Assembly (NCBI GenBank): GCA_003993805.1
Contig: RSEF01000021.1
Coordinates: 2,211,704 to 2,275,703 of the forward strand
DNA from: Himantopus leucocephalus
Taxonomy: Eukaryota > Chordata > Aves > Charadriiformes > Recurvirostridae
DNA: 64,000 nt
Direction: 5' to 3'
Of the stretch, positions 13,906 to 24,338 are shown piece after piece. Each line of letters opens with the position of its first letter. Position 1 is the stretch's first letter. Position numbers and translations under genes: made by a program. Below the pieces are notes generated by a model. It had not been told where the DNA came from. It searched no databases and saw only the letters and a program-made list of their open reading frames with translations.

Positions 13906-15588
13906 AAGTGTGGATGATAAAATACCGTTTCAGAAGCTGGTATTCATGGATGTCTCTCAAAGACGAAAAGAAAATATTTATTTCCTTTTTCTGCTTGTGA
14001 ATCAGAATGTTCTATTTAAAGAAAGTGCCCTCTGCCGGATTGCTCATGAGTTATTACCCCTTATGGAAATAAAGGAGAAATATCAGGAGGTATTCTTAGT
14101 CATTCCCTTCCCCTGTCTCTTCTTTTTTTTCTTAATTCCTTATATACCCATGTTTTAGAGAAGTGCCTAAGATAGAGCAAGATATCTTGGCATTCTTGGG
14201 CCTAAAAAAGACTTACTCTTTTAACCCTGACATTGAAGCATTTGGTGAAAGATCAAAAAATGGTACAAATTTCAGTCATTTCACTTGGATGTCATAAGGT
14301 GCATTTTTCACTTTTATCCAGGGTTGAAATTAATGAATTACACCACGCCCCATAGATTTCATTGTAGAGAATGGGATTTTGCCTTCGATACAATAAGCAG
14401 TTCCCCCGCACCCCGCCCCACTTTTTCTTTGTTGCTTCTTTTGCTGAATCAAAAGCCAGTAGCATGTGCCTACAGGTACGTTTTTAATACCAGGCATAGG
14501 AAACAGGACCTGGAAGCTGAGTCTTCCCCTTCCTCACGATGGTCTCCTAACGCCAGAATGAAGGCCGTATACTGTAGAGAAAATTACAGTGTTGATGTTC
14601 TCACCACAGCTGTTCTCTGGAAAGGGGACATTATCTAGCGTGGAAAAAGTTAAGCAACTCTAAATGTTCTAAATACTGTGTGATTTTGGGCCAGTAAAGT
14701 TCAGTAAGTTCTGAACAATGAGATTAATTTTTTTCACTCAAATGCCAAGTTTCAGTCTAAGGCAAAAGTTTATCCGCAGTTTTATAACGCATGTATGTAC
14801 ACATTCTAACTACAGATGCCGGTTAGCAACTACTAGTGGCTAAGGGCATACCTGGGAAGTCCCTGAGTGCTCTTCTGTTCTGTTTACCTTATGAACACAT
14901 AGATTCTTTCTTTTTCAGAATCATTCTAGCCAAAAAAACTTTGAGAAATTGTGAAGTAACCTTGCACGGGAAATGTTTTCTGCATAGGTAACAGGCTCCA
15001 TCTAGGGAAAGGCCACGCACACCATTCCTCAGCAATTTCCAAGCCTGCTCATTCCCTGCAAGAGCATTAGATGTGGTTTCAAAAACAGCATTTCATAAGT
15101 TCTTTCTCCCTAAACGATAGAGGCTGTTATAGTAACATTATTCTCAAGCCAAAGGGAAAGGCAGAGCCCAGAGAAAATGAATGAATCAGAAGACACATGA
15201 AGAAAAACTACAAGGAAATGTCATCGCATCCTTTCAAGTCTAAAAGTTGAAAGAACGTCAGCAGGAGATGAGCGTGAACAGGTTTGGGGATTTCTTTGCT
15301 CATTTAAAGGACTCATATTTCTTGTAGCATCTTTTGTGAAGAAATGGGACAGACAAGAACACGCTTCTTTAACAAACTGTATCAGCTTTTAAAGTGAAAT
15401 GAGGGAATTTGGGCTGCATGTTCTTTTAACTGGGAAGCATGACAAAACCATCACAGTTAAAAGAATGCTTAGAGTCTCCTTCCTATTTTAGTATTTTTAA
15501 GACTCAAGGAAATACAATATAATTCTCCTCTCGGCAATCAAGGCCAGTCGGGTGAAGTAAATTTTCCTTGGCACTTACGAGTATTTCT

Positions 15589-15618
15589 AAAAAACAAACA
15601 AACAAAATAAACAAAAAG
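15589..15618. repeat. AAAC/AAAT-type simple repeat
   Basis: Repeated aaac units followed by aaataaacaaaa. Simple sequence only. Confidence 0.8.
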
Positions 15619-17039
15619 ACCCCCACATCAAAATTTAAATATTCTATTTTGTGGGAACAGGGAGGTTGAACTGCTATGAATCACTGACACTGTGAAGCAC
15701 GCTCAAAAAACAGCAGAGTTTTCCACTGGCACAGACGTGAGGCCAAGAATGCTTGCTGCATCCTTAGCTGCCGCCTCTTATTTTTTCCACAGTTATTTGT
15801 CTTTCATGGGATAGGTTCTATCTTCACCCTAAAGTATTAAATGAAAGCACTTATTTTTCAGATGTAAAGAAGAACCCTGCCTCTCACATTTTAGTGTAAG
15901 AGAAGTCTCTCGTGTTTCAGCAAATAATCACTCTTAAAATATAAATTAAAACAAAAGAACTAATAACGGTATTTTATTAATGGTATTTACCCTGTGAAGC
16001 AAACTGAGCTAAAAGCGTATCTGATTGCTTCCAAATTCCTTAGAATTCAGTTGCTAAATTTCCCTCCCAGATGTGATTCCCATTCTTCTCACAATTAGCA
16101 AAATAAACAGTGCTATGGTAAATATCATTATTTACTCAACAAAGTGATCAACATCATCACGCGATTTTTTTTTTTTTTGGTCCCAGAGGCAATAAAGTGA
16201 AAACATGCTGTGATTTATTTGGGGTACTCTGAATGGTATGTTCTGTGTCAGCAGGCAAGGAAGTAATAGGATCAGGAGAGCAAAGTAGAAATGCAATCGC
16301 GTCACACTAAATAATCACAAGGCTTTTAGTTTGGGTGGTGTCTTTTAAGGAAAAAAAGGTAAACATGATCAGCACAGTAGTGTCAGGGAATGAGGCACAG
16401 AGGGAAAACACACGGCACATCATCCTATACAAGCAATTACTGAATCATCTCTATGAGGGGGTGGGGGCCGGAAGACCAAAACATCTCATTTATTTTTATG
16501 AAATGAGCATGAATCACTCACTGCCATCTAATGTTAAAAAAGCCTGTGAATAATAGGTGCGGTTTAATTTAAAGAATATTTTAAAAAACATATTCCACAA
16601 AGCAAATGTTGGAGGAAAAACACATAAAGAAACAAAATAGCAAAGACTTGCTGCAGTTAAAGTAGGACATGTATTCACCCAGTCCTAACCCAGTCCCTCC
16701 TGTCTGGCTAAAAGGAAAAACTTCTATAATAAAAAAAAATTGCAGATCTTTTTTCCAAGATATGGCAAGTAAGACACAGCATTCTGCGTCCCCTATGACG
16801 TTTTAGGCTATTAGCAGAAATAATGAGTAAAGCCGAAAGTTTCAGCAAATAGCATTCTTCCTTTACCTCCTGGAGCTAGATGTGTTACAGCAGAGCCAGG
16901 TCTGGATCAAACGGTTTAGATGAAAAAAGAGCTGGCCCCGACCTCCAAACAGGAGCCCGTGTTTCTTGAGGACGTTGAAGAAATACAGTTAACTGTTTTG
17001 TTTCACTTCAATTTTCACAAATCTGGTCTTATTGAAGTT

Positions 17040-17245
17040 TGAAAAGAGAAAGCCCTTTCTGCCGTATTAATGCCTCGGATAGAAGAGAGAGAGCCATTTT
17101 CAAATCAAAGCCCTTAATAGCACATTTTTCAGCCCCCCAAAATGGGCTTCTTTTAATTACAGAAATCAGAAGAAACAGATCTTAATTGTGAAGTACACAC
17201 TGAAGCATTTTAAAATTTGTATTGTATTTTAATATGCTGAATAAG
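17040..17245. promoter_or_regulatory. Candidate intronic enhancer (TCF/LEF and homeodomain motifs)
   Basis: A TCF/LEF-type ATCAAAG (17104-17110) is followed by TTAATAG (17114-17120), TAATTA (17154-17159) and TAATTG (17183-17188). AGCCC (17131-17135) and GGGCT (17144-17148) form a small inverted pair between them. The even spacing of homeodomain cores with one TCF site resembles developmental enhancers. The call rests on motif clustering alone. Confidence 0.33.
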
Positions 17246-20200
17246 CATGATTAAGCTTTAACTAAAAAAACCCCAGAGAACAGCAATAAAAACATGCCTT
17301 CCTGCACACCTACACGGAAAGAGTGCAGCACTGTTCCATCCTTTATGCTATCTACAGCGCACCGGGGCCCATTACAGATGGGCACAAGTCCAAACATATT
17401 AAGAAATTTGCATACGGACCATGTTCAGAAGCAGATACGCATTTTTAAGCACAAAGATGCGCCCTATAGAACAACATAACACTTTCCTGCCAAACTGAGA
17501 TGCTGCTAATGAAGGCCCACTTCAAAATGTGACTTAAAGCATTCTTAGATATTACTGCTTCTCGTGTCACTCTTAGTTCAGTCAGTCTGACAAATTTCCT
17601 GTGAAGAAGGGCAAGACCTTTTGTGCAAAAGACAGAAACGCTATTAAAATTATATTAAAAAAAAAAAAAGACCAGGTTTCCAGGATTTGGGGGGGTAAGG
17701 GGTGGGGTGTCCACAGAAGTGGCTTTATTATCAAGAGTATAAACTATATGAAAGGAACTGAGAAATATGAATAGAGAAGAAGGTTGGTGTGAAGAACAGA
17801 TCTCTTTCCTGAAGAAAAATACTAGTAAAACTAACAGAAAAGGCAATTCAAGTGTAATAGTAACATCTCAATTAGCCAGCAATAAGGAGTTACGTGTAAG
17901 AAGTCTTACAGCAGCATTCAACTTTCCAGTCACTGCAAGGCAAAACTGCAAGTTACAGGGAAGTCAAAAAATAATGTCCAACTGTGTAAGGAACACTTTT
18001 CACAGTACACTACAAACTCCAGATTTGTTAGATTCATCACTATTGTAAGAAAACACAGATAGGCAAAAGTCTGGTCAAGAAGTTACGGGGTGACACAAAA
18101 CTCCCATTTTCTTTTTTCTCTTGCTGCCAATTGTCTGCCTACTCAATTTTATTAACAGAGGGTGGAAACATATCCCAAGTTACAATTTTCTAGCACAAGT
18201 GACATCACGCAAAGCTGCCTAGAACGCCTCCTTAAGGTTTTTCCAATCCTACACTCAAAGGAACCTGCTCAGAAACCACACACAGGCAGAGATAGCATTT
18301 ATTCCATGAATTCCCGTTTAGCACATGAAGGTATTTGTGTATGTTGTTCCCAAGCAAAATGACGAACGTACGGAGTGACTTAAACCAGATTTCTGAACTT
18401 TCTTTAAACATACTGGGAAGTAGAAAACCTCAAGAGGTATCTGCAAGTACAAGCAAGGTCAAAGGAGATCGTGTCAGGGTGGGTCTAAGACAGTGTTTGA
18501 GGACATGTGATGGAGGACAAATAGTCCTTCCTTTCAGGTATGAAACAAACCTGCCAAATCAGAGAACAAAAGAGCACCGCTGAAATGTGAGAAGTACCAC
18601 AGAGAAAGAAAGTTTGTTCAACTACATTAAAAAAATAAATAGTATCGCAAAGTCAACGTAGACTGCAGTTAATAGATACGGCGTATATCAGGCCTGACAT
18701 TCATTGCAGAATGGATACAGGGAACATTGCTTCAAAACATGAATGTAAACACAAACTTTTATCAGAAATATAAAACACAAGGGCAAAGTTTTGCCAAGGT
18801 CATAGAAAAAAAGATTTACATTACTCAAATTTGGTCTGACTTGTAGCAGCCAAGAAGATACCACTTTGTTCCCAAAAAATCGTCTTAAAAAAACCCCAAC
18901 CATAACTAAACAACCAAAACCAAATGACACCTATAAAATACTAGGTTCAGAAAAAGACAATTCACCTTTCTGTAGGAGCCATTTCCACACTGCAGCCTAC
19001 AAATAATCAATATTGCATATTCCTAGAGGAAAATCGTGCTTTGTTTCAGAGGGACCTTAAAGTGACCATTACATTAGGTAACCTCAAGCTGCCTCATACC
19101 TACAGCCTGCCCGAAGCAGACAATGATTTCCACTATATTAACGGGGATTTATTTTTTTTTTTTTTTAGAAAACCCATGTTTTGAAGCTAGTACAGTAATA
19201 CTAATCAAATATTCTGTAATGATATTCACAAGAAAAGCAGCTAACACAAAGATGAACTTCTGAGGAATGACATCGGGGCGGGGGGAGAGGGAATCAAATC
19301 TCTCAACTGAATTTCCCATCTTTCCCTGCATTAGGAGAGAGAGAAAAGGAAACTCTCAACTCATTCAACCAAACTCTGATTTTAGCTCTTTAGACATCTC
19401 CTACTGCGGAACAAGAAAACGTGATTGAGTTTTGGTTTTATAGCAAGCGTTTCTTGCTTTTTCCTGTACTTTTGACACATTCAAAAAGTAAACAAAAACA
19501 TCTGGACATACAGAATCTAACTGCTCACAGATTTATCAGACTTCACAATCCAGAGTGTAAATATAATCAGACACAATTTAAAACGCTAATACTTAAGTTT
19601 GGCCTTTTTGACCTCGTTTTCTAAGAAAACAGGGCTTCTGTGGTTGCACTGTTGGCTTGCCCACTTGGTACATCTGACCGTTTTCCCCTTAATTGCTTCC
19701 CACCTCTGTACTCCAATAGTTTTTAAACCACAGCTTCACATCACTCAGTGGCCAGTGGGGAAAACGGGCCAAGTTACTGCTTCACCCAGGAGAAAAGGGA
19801 GGTAAAATTCAGCTTGCCTATATTTTGAGGGACAGGGCTAGCCCATCAAACAGCATGTGAGTCCTAGCCAGCCAAAGCCCTCTGAACCACCTGCCCCACA
19901 CGCAGCCTCCTCCTCTGGACAAAAGACCGCAGCTCCGGTCGATGCGCAGCAGGCATGTTGTGGTGTTGGGGTGGACATTAGGGCTACAATAGAGAAGCAA
20001 TTGTATACCATATAGCAGACACTGGATGCACTGGGATGGGACTGTGGGCACAGAGCATAAATCCTAGGCTAAATTTCACTGTTCACAGAATCCACTATAA
20101 TTTATGATAATTCTTAGGGGTACGCGTATTTCCAAATCAAGAATATAGGAGCAGAAGAAACTAAGATGATTTCTGGGACAATCCCAGAAAAGCAGGGAGA

Positions 20201-20700
20201 AAGATGAGAGTTCTACGACAGCGGTGGTTTTCCTATTGAAGATTCGGTTTTGTTTAGCTCTTAGGGAAAAATGACTTTCACATTTCTTTATCTTTGCTGC
20301 AGAACAAGAACTCAAGAACATCTAGGGTGTTAATGGGTACATGCTATTTTTCTATGACCAGTTAATAACGCCTGCACAGGTAACATGGACTGGAAGTCAA
20401 AGGTAACACACCCAACTACAAAACATGATGCGACTAATCATATTTCTTCCATTGCGACAAGTTCTGAACACAATCTGAAAATGACAAGCACTTTAAGAAG
20501 TGACCCAACATCATTTAAAACCAACCTTCTAAAATGGTGCTGGAGCAGTATTTGTAGCCCAAGAAGCTATCTTAAAAAGGATTCCTGCTGCTTTTTAAAT
20601 ACTGCATGTAATCAGGGATGCAAAAAAACGCAGGGAAATATGGCATTAGCAAAGTCACTCCTCCTGTCCCCAGGCCAGCCAGGACTCAGTCTAGCTTTAC
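17246..20700. other. PRDM16: Intronic sequence with no gene
   Basis: Unique AT-rich sequence with poly-A (17656-17668) and poly-T (19151-19166) tracts. No exon-like frame or transposon seen before the PRDM16 exon. Confidence 0.65.
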
Positions 20701-20748
20701 GAACAGTTTGCACAGAAGACAAATGAATGTGATTACCACATTCAACAC

Positions 20749-20757
20749 GCTTACCTC
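20749..20757 (-). other. PRDM16: Splice donor of the PRDM16 exon
   Basis: The minus strand reads GAG|GTAAGC, with the GT at 20754-20753. It matches the U1 consensus (AG|GTRAG) at all core positions, so the exon end is well fixed. The open frame that continues past it for about 20 codons is intronic read-through. Confidence 0.95.
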
Positions 20758-21104
20758 CCATCCAAAGTTTGTTTCCTTTAATGTGCTCCTTTGTACTGTC
20801 ATATAGGGTCCAAATCTTTCCCCAACTTCAATCTTCTTTTTGGCCCAAATCCCTAGCCCTGCCCCTGGAATCGAAGATTCTCTGAGTTCAAAATCTGGTG
20901 GGATTGGAATGTCATCAGGAATGTAGACAGGAGCTTCATAAGGTGAGCCCTCCTTGGGAGTGAAGTCCTCACTGGTGGGAAAGGGTGATGGAGGTCCGAC
21001 AGGAATGGGGGACATAATACTGTCCTCTGTTTCCTCCTCTGCACTTTCGCCAGCAAGGAGATCAGGGTCGGTCTCGTACATATTATTTACAATCTCGCTG
21101 TCAC
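20755..21104 (-). CDS. PRDM16: PRDM16 internal coding exon: N-terminal region and start of the PR domain
   Basis: PRDM16 is a nuclear zinc-finger transcription regulator; its N-terminal PR domain is a SET relative with reported histone H3K9 mono-methyltransferase activity. The exon reads 2 nt plus 116 whole codons on the minus strand with no stop. In order it shows an acidic segment (residues about 19-28, [10 protein letters not shown]), a proline-rich linker (about 31-47, with [12 protein letters not shown]), the block [16 protein letters not shown] (about 47-62), and the PR-domain start ([20 protein letters not shown], 71-90), where PGAGLGIW corresponds to the glycine-rich first motif of SET domains. 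The paralogue MECOM (MDS1-EVI1) shares the PR start, but the N-terminal NNMYE and [12 protein letters not shown] blocks are, from memory, PRDM16-specific. The upstream partial codon (G|GT, Gly) fits a phase-1 junction from exon 1; the downstream end is phase 0 after GAG (Glu). The rest of the PR domain and all zinc fingers lie on exons outside the window. By human numbering this should be exon 2; that numbering is from memory. Confidence 0.96.
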
Positions 21105-21136
21105 CTAAAAGGGGAAACAGCAGAACAAAACACACT
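21105..21136 (-). other. PRDM16: Splice acceptor and polypyrimidine tract of the PRDM16 exon
   Basis: On the minus strand the intron ends in a T/C-rich run (tgttctgctgtttcccc, then ttttag) directly before the exon's first bases GTGACAGC. The AG is at 21106-21105. The tract is a good match to the vertebrate U2-type acceptor consensus. A palindromic E-box (TCACGTGA, 21144-21151) lies about 40 nt upstream; I attach no function to it. Confidence 0.93.
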
Positions 21137-21151
21137 GAAATACTCACGTGA

Positions 21152-22897
21152 ACATTAGTTAATCTCTTCTTGGGACAAAGTTTCATAAAGCCTAGTTTGC
21201 ATGCTTTAAGGACAGAAGTAGTGGCAGAAAAAAAGATAACCCTCACCTACAGAACTCAGGTAGAACTGAGGTAAGAATATTCGTACTGGCTGCACAATAT
21301 TCAGTGCTATCGAAGGATGAGATGGAAGCTAATTGCAGGCCTGTCACGCTGTACTGGATCGGGGTTACTGTAGTGGTTGACTTTCAATAGCGGAAAGAGG
21401 GAAGAAAACACAGAAGAGGTGTTCGAGGTCCCTGTAACCATTTATTGTTTTAACTGGCTCAGTATATTTTGTAGAGGAAATAAAAAGAGAAAGGTAAAAT
21501 CTGACTTAAGTTTGGCAAGAACTGTTTGCCTAATACTTGGGTTTCTTGGGTCCAGCGCGTCACACAACAGAAGCCGTGGCTGATGTAACCTTCCAGCCGC
21601 ATCTCAGCAATGTACCCGTTCAGGTGTAACAAAAGCATCACTAGTTTGTAATACAACTTTAAGACTAATGTGTCCTACATGCTTTAACGGGAAGCATTTT
21701 AAGCTACACTTTCAACCACAGTACAGATATTGTTTCACTGAACTCCACAGGACGGGGATCTGGTTTGCAACAGTGCTACAACGGTCAAAGAGAAAGCCAG
21801 GGAAAAGCTGTACGCTTCCTTCTATTCCACGCAACATCTCACCAGCTAGACAGAAACAGATTAACCCAAGTAGTATTATAACGTTATTCTTCAAAAAGAA
21901 ACCCAAGCACTTGAAAACACAGGCCTAAAATGCTTATTTAATTTTGTACTATTCAGGATGTAAGAATATCGGAGGCGGGTCACTATTTCTTTTTTCCTTT
22001 TTTAAAATAATGATTTGTGTGGTCTTTCTACAAAAGCATCAGCAGAACTGCAGCTGTTTTTCCTATGCCTCAAGTCCTTCAGTTGTGTAAGGTAGTAGGA
22101 AAAAAAATCCCACACATAAGAAGATTTGAAAGGGATGTATATAGAATAAAGGCAAAATTTTAAGTTGGAGGAGTTAACGTTATGAGCCAGAATTGATAAC
22201 TGTGTCCAGTTAGGAATACCGTCTCAATTTTTTCATGCTTAGCATCTTCAGTATAATTACAGAACTGTTCAGCTCAGTGCCTACAAAAGACTGGGAATCT
22301 AATCAGCCTGGAGGATAGGCAGGGAGTGTGTGTGTGCGTGTGTTTGGGGAAAACAACCACCACCACCACCACCCCCAAAGTAAATACCCTTAATCCTGCA
22401 AAGATTTTTAAGCTTCATTTTCCAGCAACAAATTATTACAGTTCATAGAATAACAAGTCAATTCCATTATTAAAACTGTAACAACATGCATCTATTTTCT
22501 GGTTCAATATTGGCTTGTACAAGCTAAAAATATTCTTCAAACATCCCTTCCTCTTCCATCACTTGCCAAAAACAAATAAACTGAGAGATGTTTACCAGAA
22601 TGCACTGAAAGAAAAGTAAATAAGAAAAAAGTCTGTGCGCATAGCAGTGGACTAACAAGTTTTCAGAAAAATACTTTTAACTGGAAAATGATAGTCTGCT
22701 GAATCCAAAACGCTTCATTCAGACACGCATTTCAGTGATTTCACGGCAGAATTCTGCTTGCTGGGTGCAGTTCTGCTAAGAAACTGTCCATTTCCTCCAA
22801 ATTCATTTACAGATCAACCAAAGAGGCTGATCTTCCACGGCAGCCTTGCCGTAAGGACTTTTAGGGCTTTCTCCAGCTATTCCCTGCTGTACAGATG
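21152..22897. other. PRDM16: Intronic sequence between the PRDM16 exon and CR1
   Basis: Contains a (GT)n tract (22326-22343) and a (CCA)n tract (22356-22375). Otherwise unique sequence; no second exon is apparent. Confidence 0.65.
22326..22375. repeat. Adjacent (GT)n and (CCA)n microsatellites
   Basis: A gtgtgtgtgcgtgtgt run is followed 12 bases later by accaccaccaccaccaccac. Two different simple repeats lie almost side by side. Confidence 0.85.
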
Positions 22898-23292
22898 GGA
22901 TGAGGGAACAGGGGCTGTTTAGCCTGGAGAAGAGGGGGCTGAGGGGAGACCTTATCACTCTCTACAACCACCTGAAAGGAGGGTGTAGAGAGATGGGGAC
23001 TGACCTCTTCTCCCTAGTGACAAGTGACAGGACGAGAGGAAATGGGTTCAAATTAAGCTAGGCGAGGTCTAGGTTGGATATTAGGAAGAAAATTTTCACT
23101 GAAAGGGTTATCCAACATTGGAATAGGCTGCCCAGGGAGGGGGTGGATTCGCCATCCCTGGAGGTGTTTAAAAAAAGGGCAGATGTGGTACTTGGGGATA
23201 TGGTTTAGAAGTGGTTTTGTCAGGTTAGGTTAATGGTTGGACTTGATGATCTTAAAGGTCCCTTCCAACCTCAACAATTCTATGATTCCACA
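22898..23292 (+). mobile_element. CR1 retrotransposon 3' fragment, same subfamily as the copy at 8.2 kb
   Basis: The sequence begins within CR1 ORF2 ([22 protein letters not shown] frame from about 22898) and runs to a 3' end of ACTTGATGATCTTAAAGG followed by attctatgattcc. The ORF2 C-terminal frame is nearly open to its natural stop (gatatggtttag, ending near 23209) but contains an in-frame TAG at 23059-23061, where the family has glutamine (CAG to TAG). Over the last 225 bp it differs from the 8.2-kb copy at about ten positions by eye, so the two belong to one subfamily. It is antisense to PRDM16. No clear target-site duplication was seen. Confidence 0.93.
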
Positions 23293-23580
23293 AGTCCCTG
23301 GACCTGTAATTCTAACACAGACTCAGCCACATTTCCATGTCAGGAGCCCGGATAACACAGCTGGAGCTCCACTTTGGCTCTTCCCTCCCTGTCACAGGGC
23401 CAGTACACGCAGGGGATCATAGCTCAGCAGGTGTCAGATCGCAGAACCCAAGAATACATTTAATTTTTATATTTTCAGAACCAAACACTCAAATCATTTC
23501 AAAATTAATTGTCCCTTTTCCTCCTTCGCTTTCTTGACCATACAAAATTTTGAAATTTAAATCTTTTATGATTTAATTAC

Positions 23581-23594
23581 TTTTTTTTTTTTTT
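23581..23594. repeat. Poly-T tract
   Basis: Fourteen consecutive T bases between the two plus-strand CR1 copies. Simple sequence only. Confidence 0.9.
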
Positions 23595-24097
23595 ACAAAA
23601 TTCCCCAAAGACAGAAATTTTCCCTTGAAATTGTGTGAAATTCCCACAGTCCAACCACATTCTGATGTACTTGTGTTTGGAATGCACTTATTCTTATGAA
23701 ATGCAGTTATTACTGTGTTACTAGCGCCGAAAGCTCCTATTCAGTCTGATTAACCAGCCCTGCTTAGAAGGGAGCTCCTTCTTCGAAGGACTTACAAAGA
23801 GATAGGAGGGGAAATGGCTTATAGAGTCTTACAGATGTGACAGCCACAGAATAAACAGGTTGCTAACAGAGTTGGAAAATGAACCCTGGATCTCAGCCGA
23901 TCACCTTCATAAGGAAAGCATCCTCCTCCTCACTCCAGGAGTAGAACAGAAAGAGACTTCAGTCTGCAAGATTACTCTTATAGTTTCTGTCTGAAGAAAG
24001 CACCTTCACCAGAACTTCTGACCTCACAAACACCTGTATTAACGATGAACGGAGGCAATTTTTTTTTTTTTCCCCAGTAAGTGGAAAACCCAGAGCA

Positions 24098-24338
24098 GGG
24101 TAATTCTACACTGCTCTACACTGCTCTGGTGAGACCCCACCTGGAGTACTGTGTCCAGCTCTGGAGCCCCCAACATAAGGACATGGACCTGTTGGAGGAA
24201 ACATTCCAGGTTAGGTTGGACGGGGCTCTGAGAAACTTGATTTAGTTGAAGGTGTCCCTGCTCATGGCAGGGGGGATGGACTTGATGACCTCTGAAGGTC
24301 CCTTCCAACCCAAAGCATTCTATGATTTTATGATTCCA
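24098..24338 (+). mobile_element. CR1 retrotransposon fragment with large internal deletion, different subfamily
   Basis: The left part (about 24115-24200) encodes the CR1 ORF2 motif RPHLEYCVQLWSP and ends after a run reading ggacatggacctgttggag. It then jumps to the 3' region (caggttaggttggacggggc) and ends with ccttccaacccaaagcattc and tatgattttatgattcc. Several hundred bases normally between these parts are missing. The tail (ATGGACTTGATGACCTCTGAAGG) differs from the other two copies, so it belongs to another CR1 subfamily. A 10-bp unit (tctacactgc) is duplicated in tandem at 24105-24124 at its left edge. A T-rich run (24059-24071) precedes it. Confidence 0.92.

Larger units (their letters stand above)
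11501..16999. other. PRDM16: Intronic sequence with low-complexity tracts and no gene
   Basis: Contains a T/C-rich tract (13876-13905), an AAAC-type repeat (15589-15618) and a poly-T (16165-16178). The 127-codon frame at 13285-13668 (minus) has no recognisable domain, and the opposite strand is also open there. I see no exon or transposon. Confidence 0.65.
1..20754 (-). other. PRDM16: PRDM16 intron 2, 3' end not in window
   Basis: All sequence below the donor at 20754 is inferred to be intron, because PRDM16 is a very large gene with long early introns and no second exon-like conserved frame is visible here. Open frames are short (mostly under 100 codons), overlap on both strands and lack recognisable domains. 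The AT-rich background is broken by one CR1 element, microsatellites, one CpG-rich patch and two motif-dense segments, listed separately. Alternative exons or nested noncoding RNAs cannot be excluded by eye. Confidence 0.85.

Noticed and set aside
20755..21104. The exon as MECOM (MDS1-EVI1) instead of PRDM16
   Set aside because: MECOM shares the PR-domain start, but the N-terminal NNMYE and [12 protein letters not shown] blocks match PRDM16 and are, as far as I recall, not found in MECOM.
21144..21151. Palindromic E-box TCACGTGA near the acceptor as a regulatory site
   Set aside because: A single 8-bp motif without neighbours is too weak to call.
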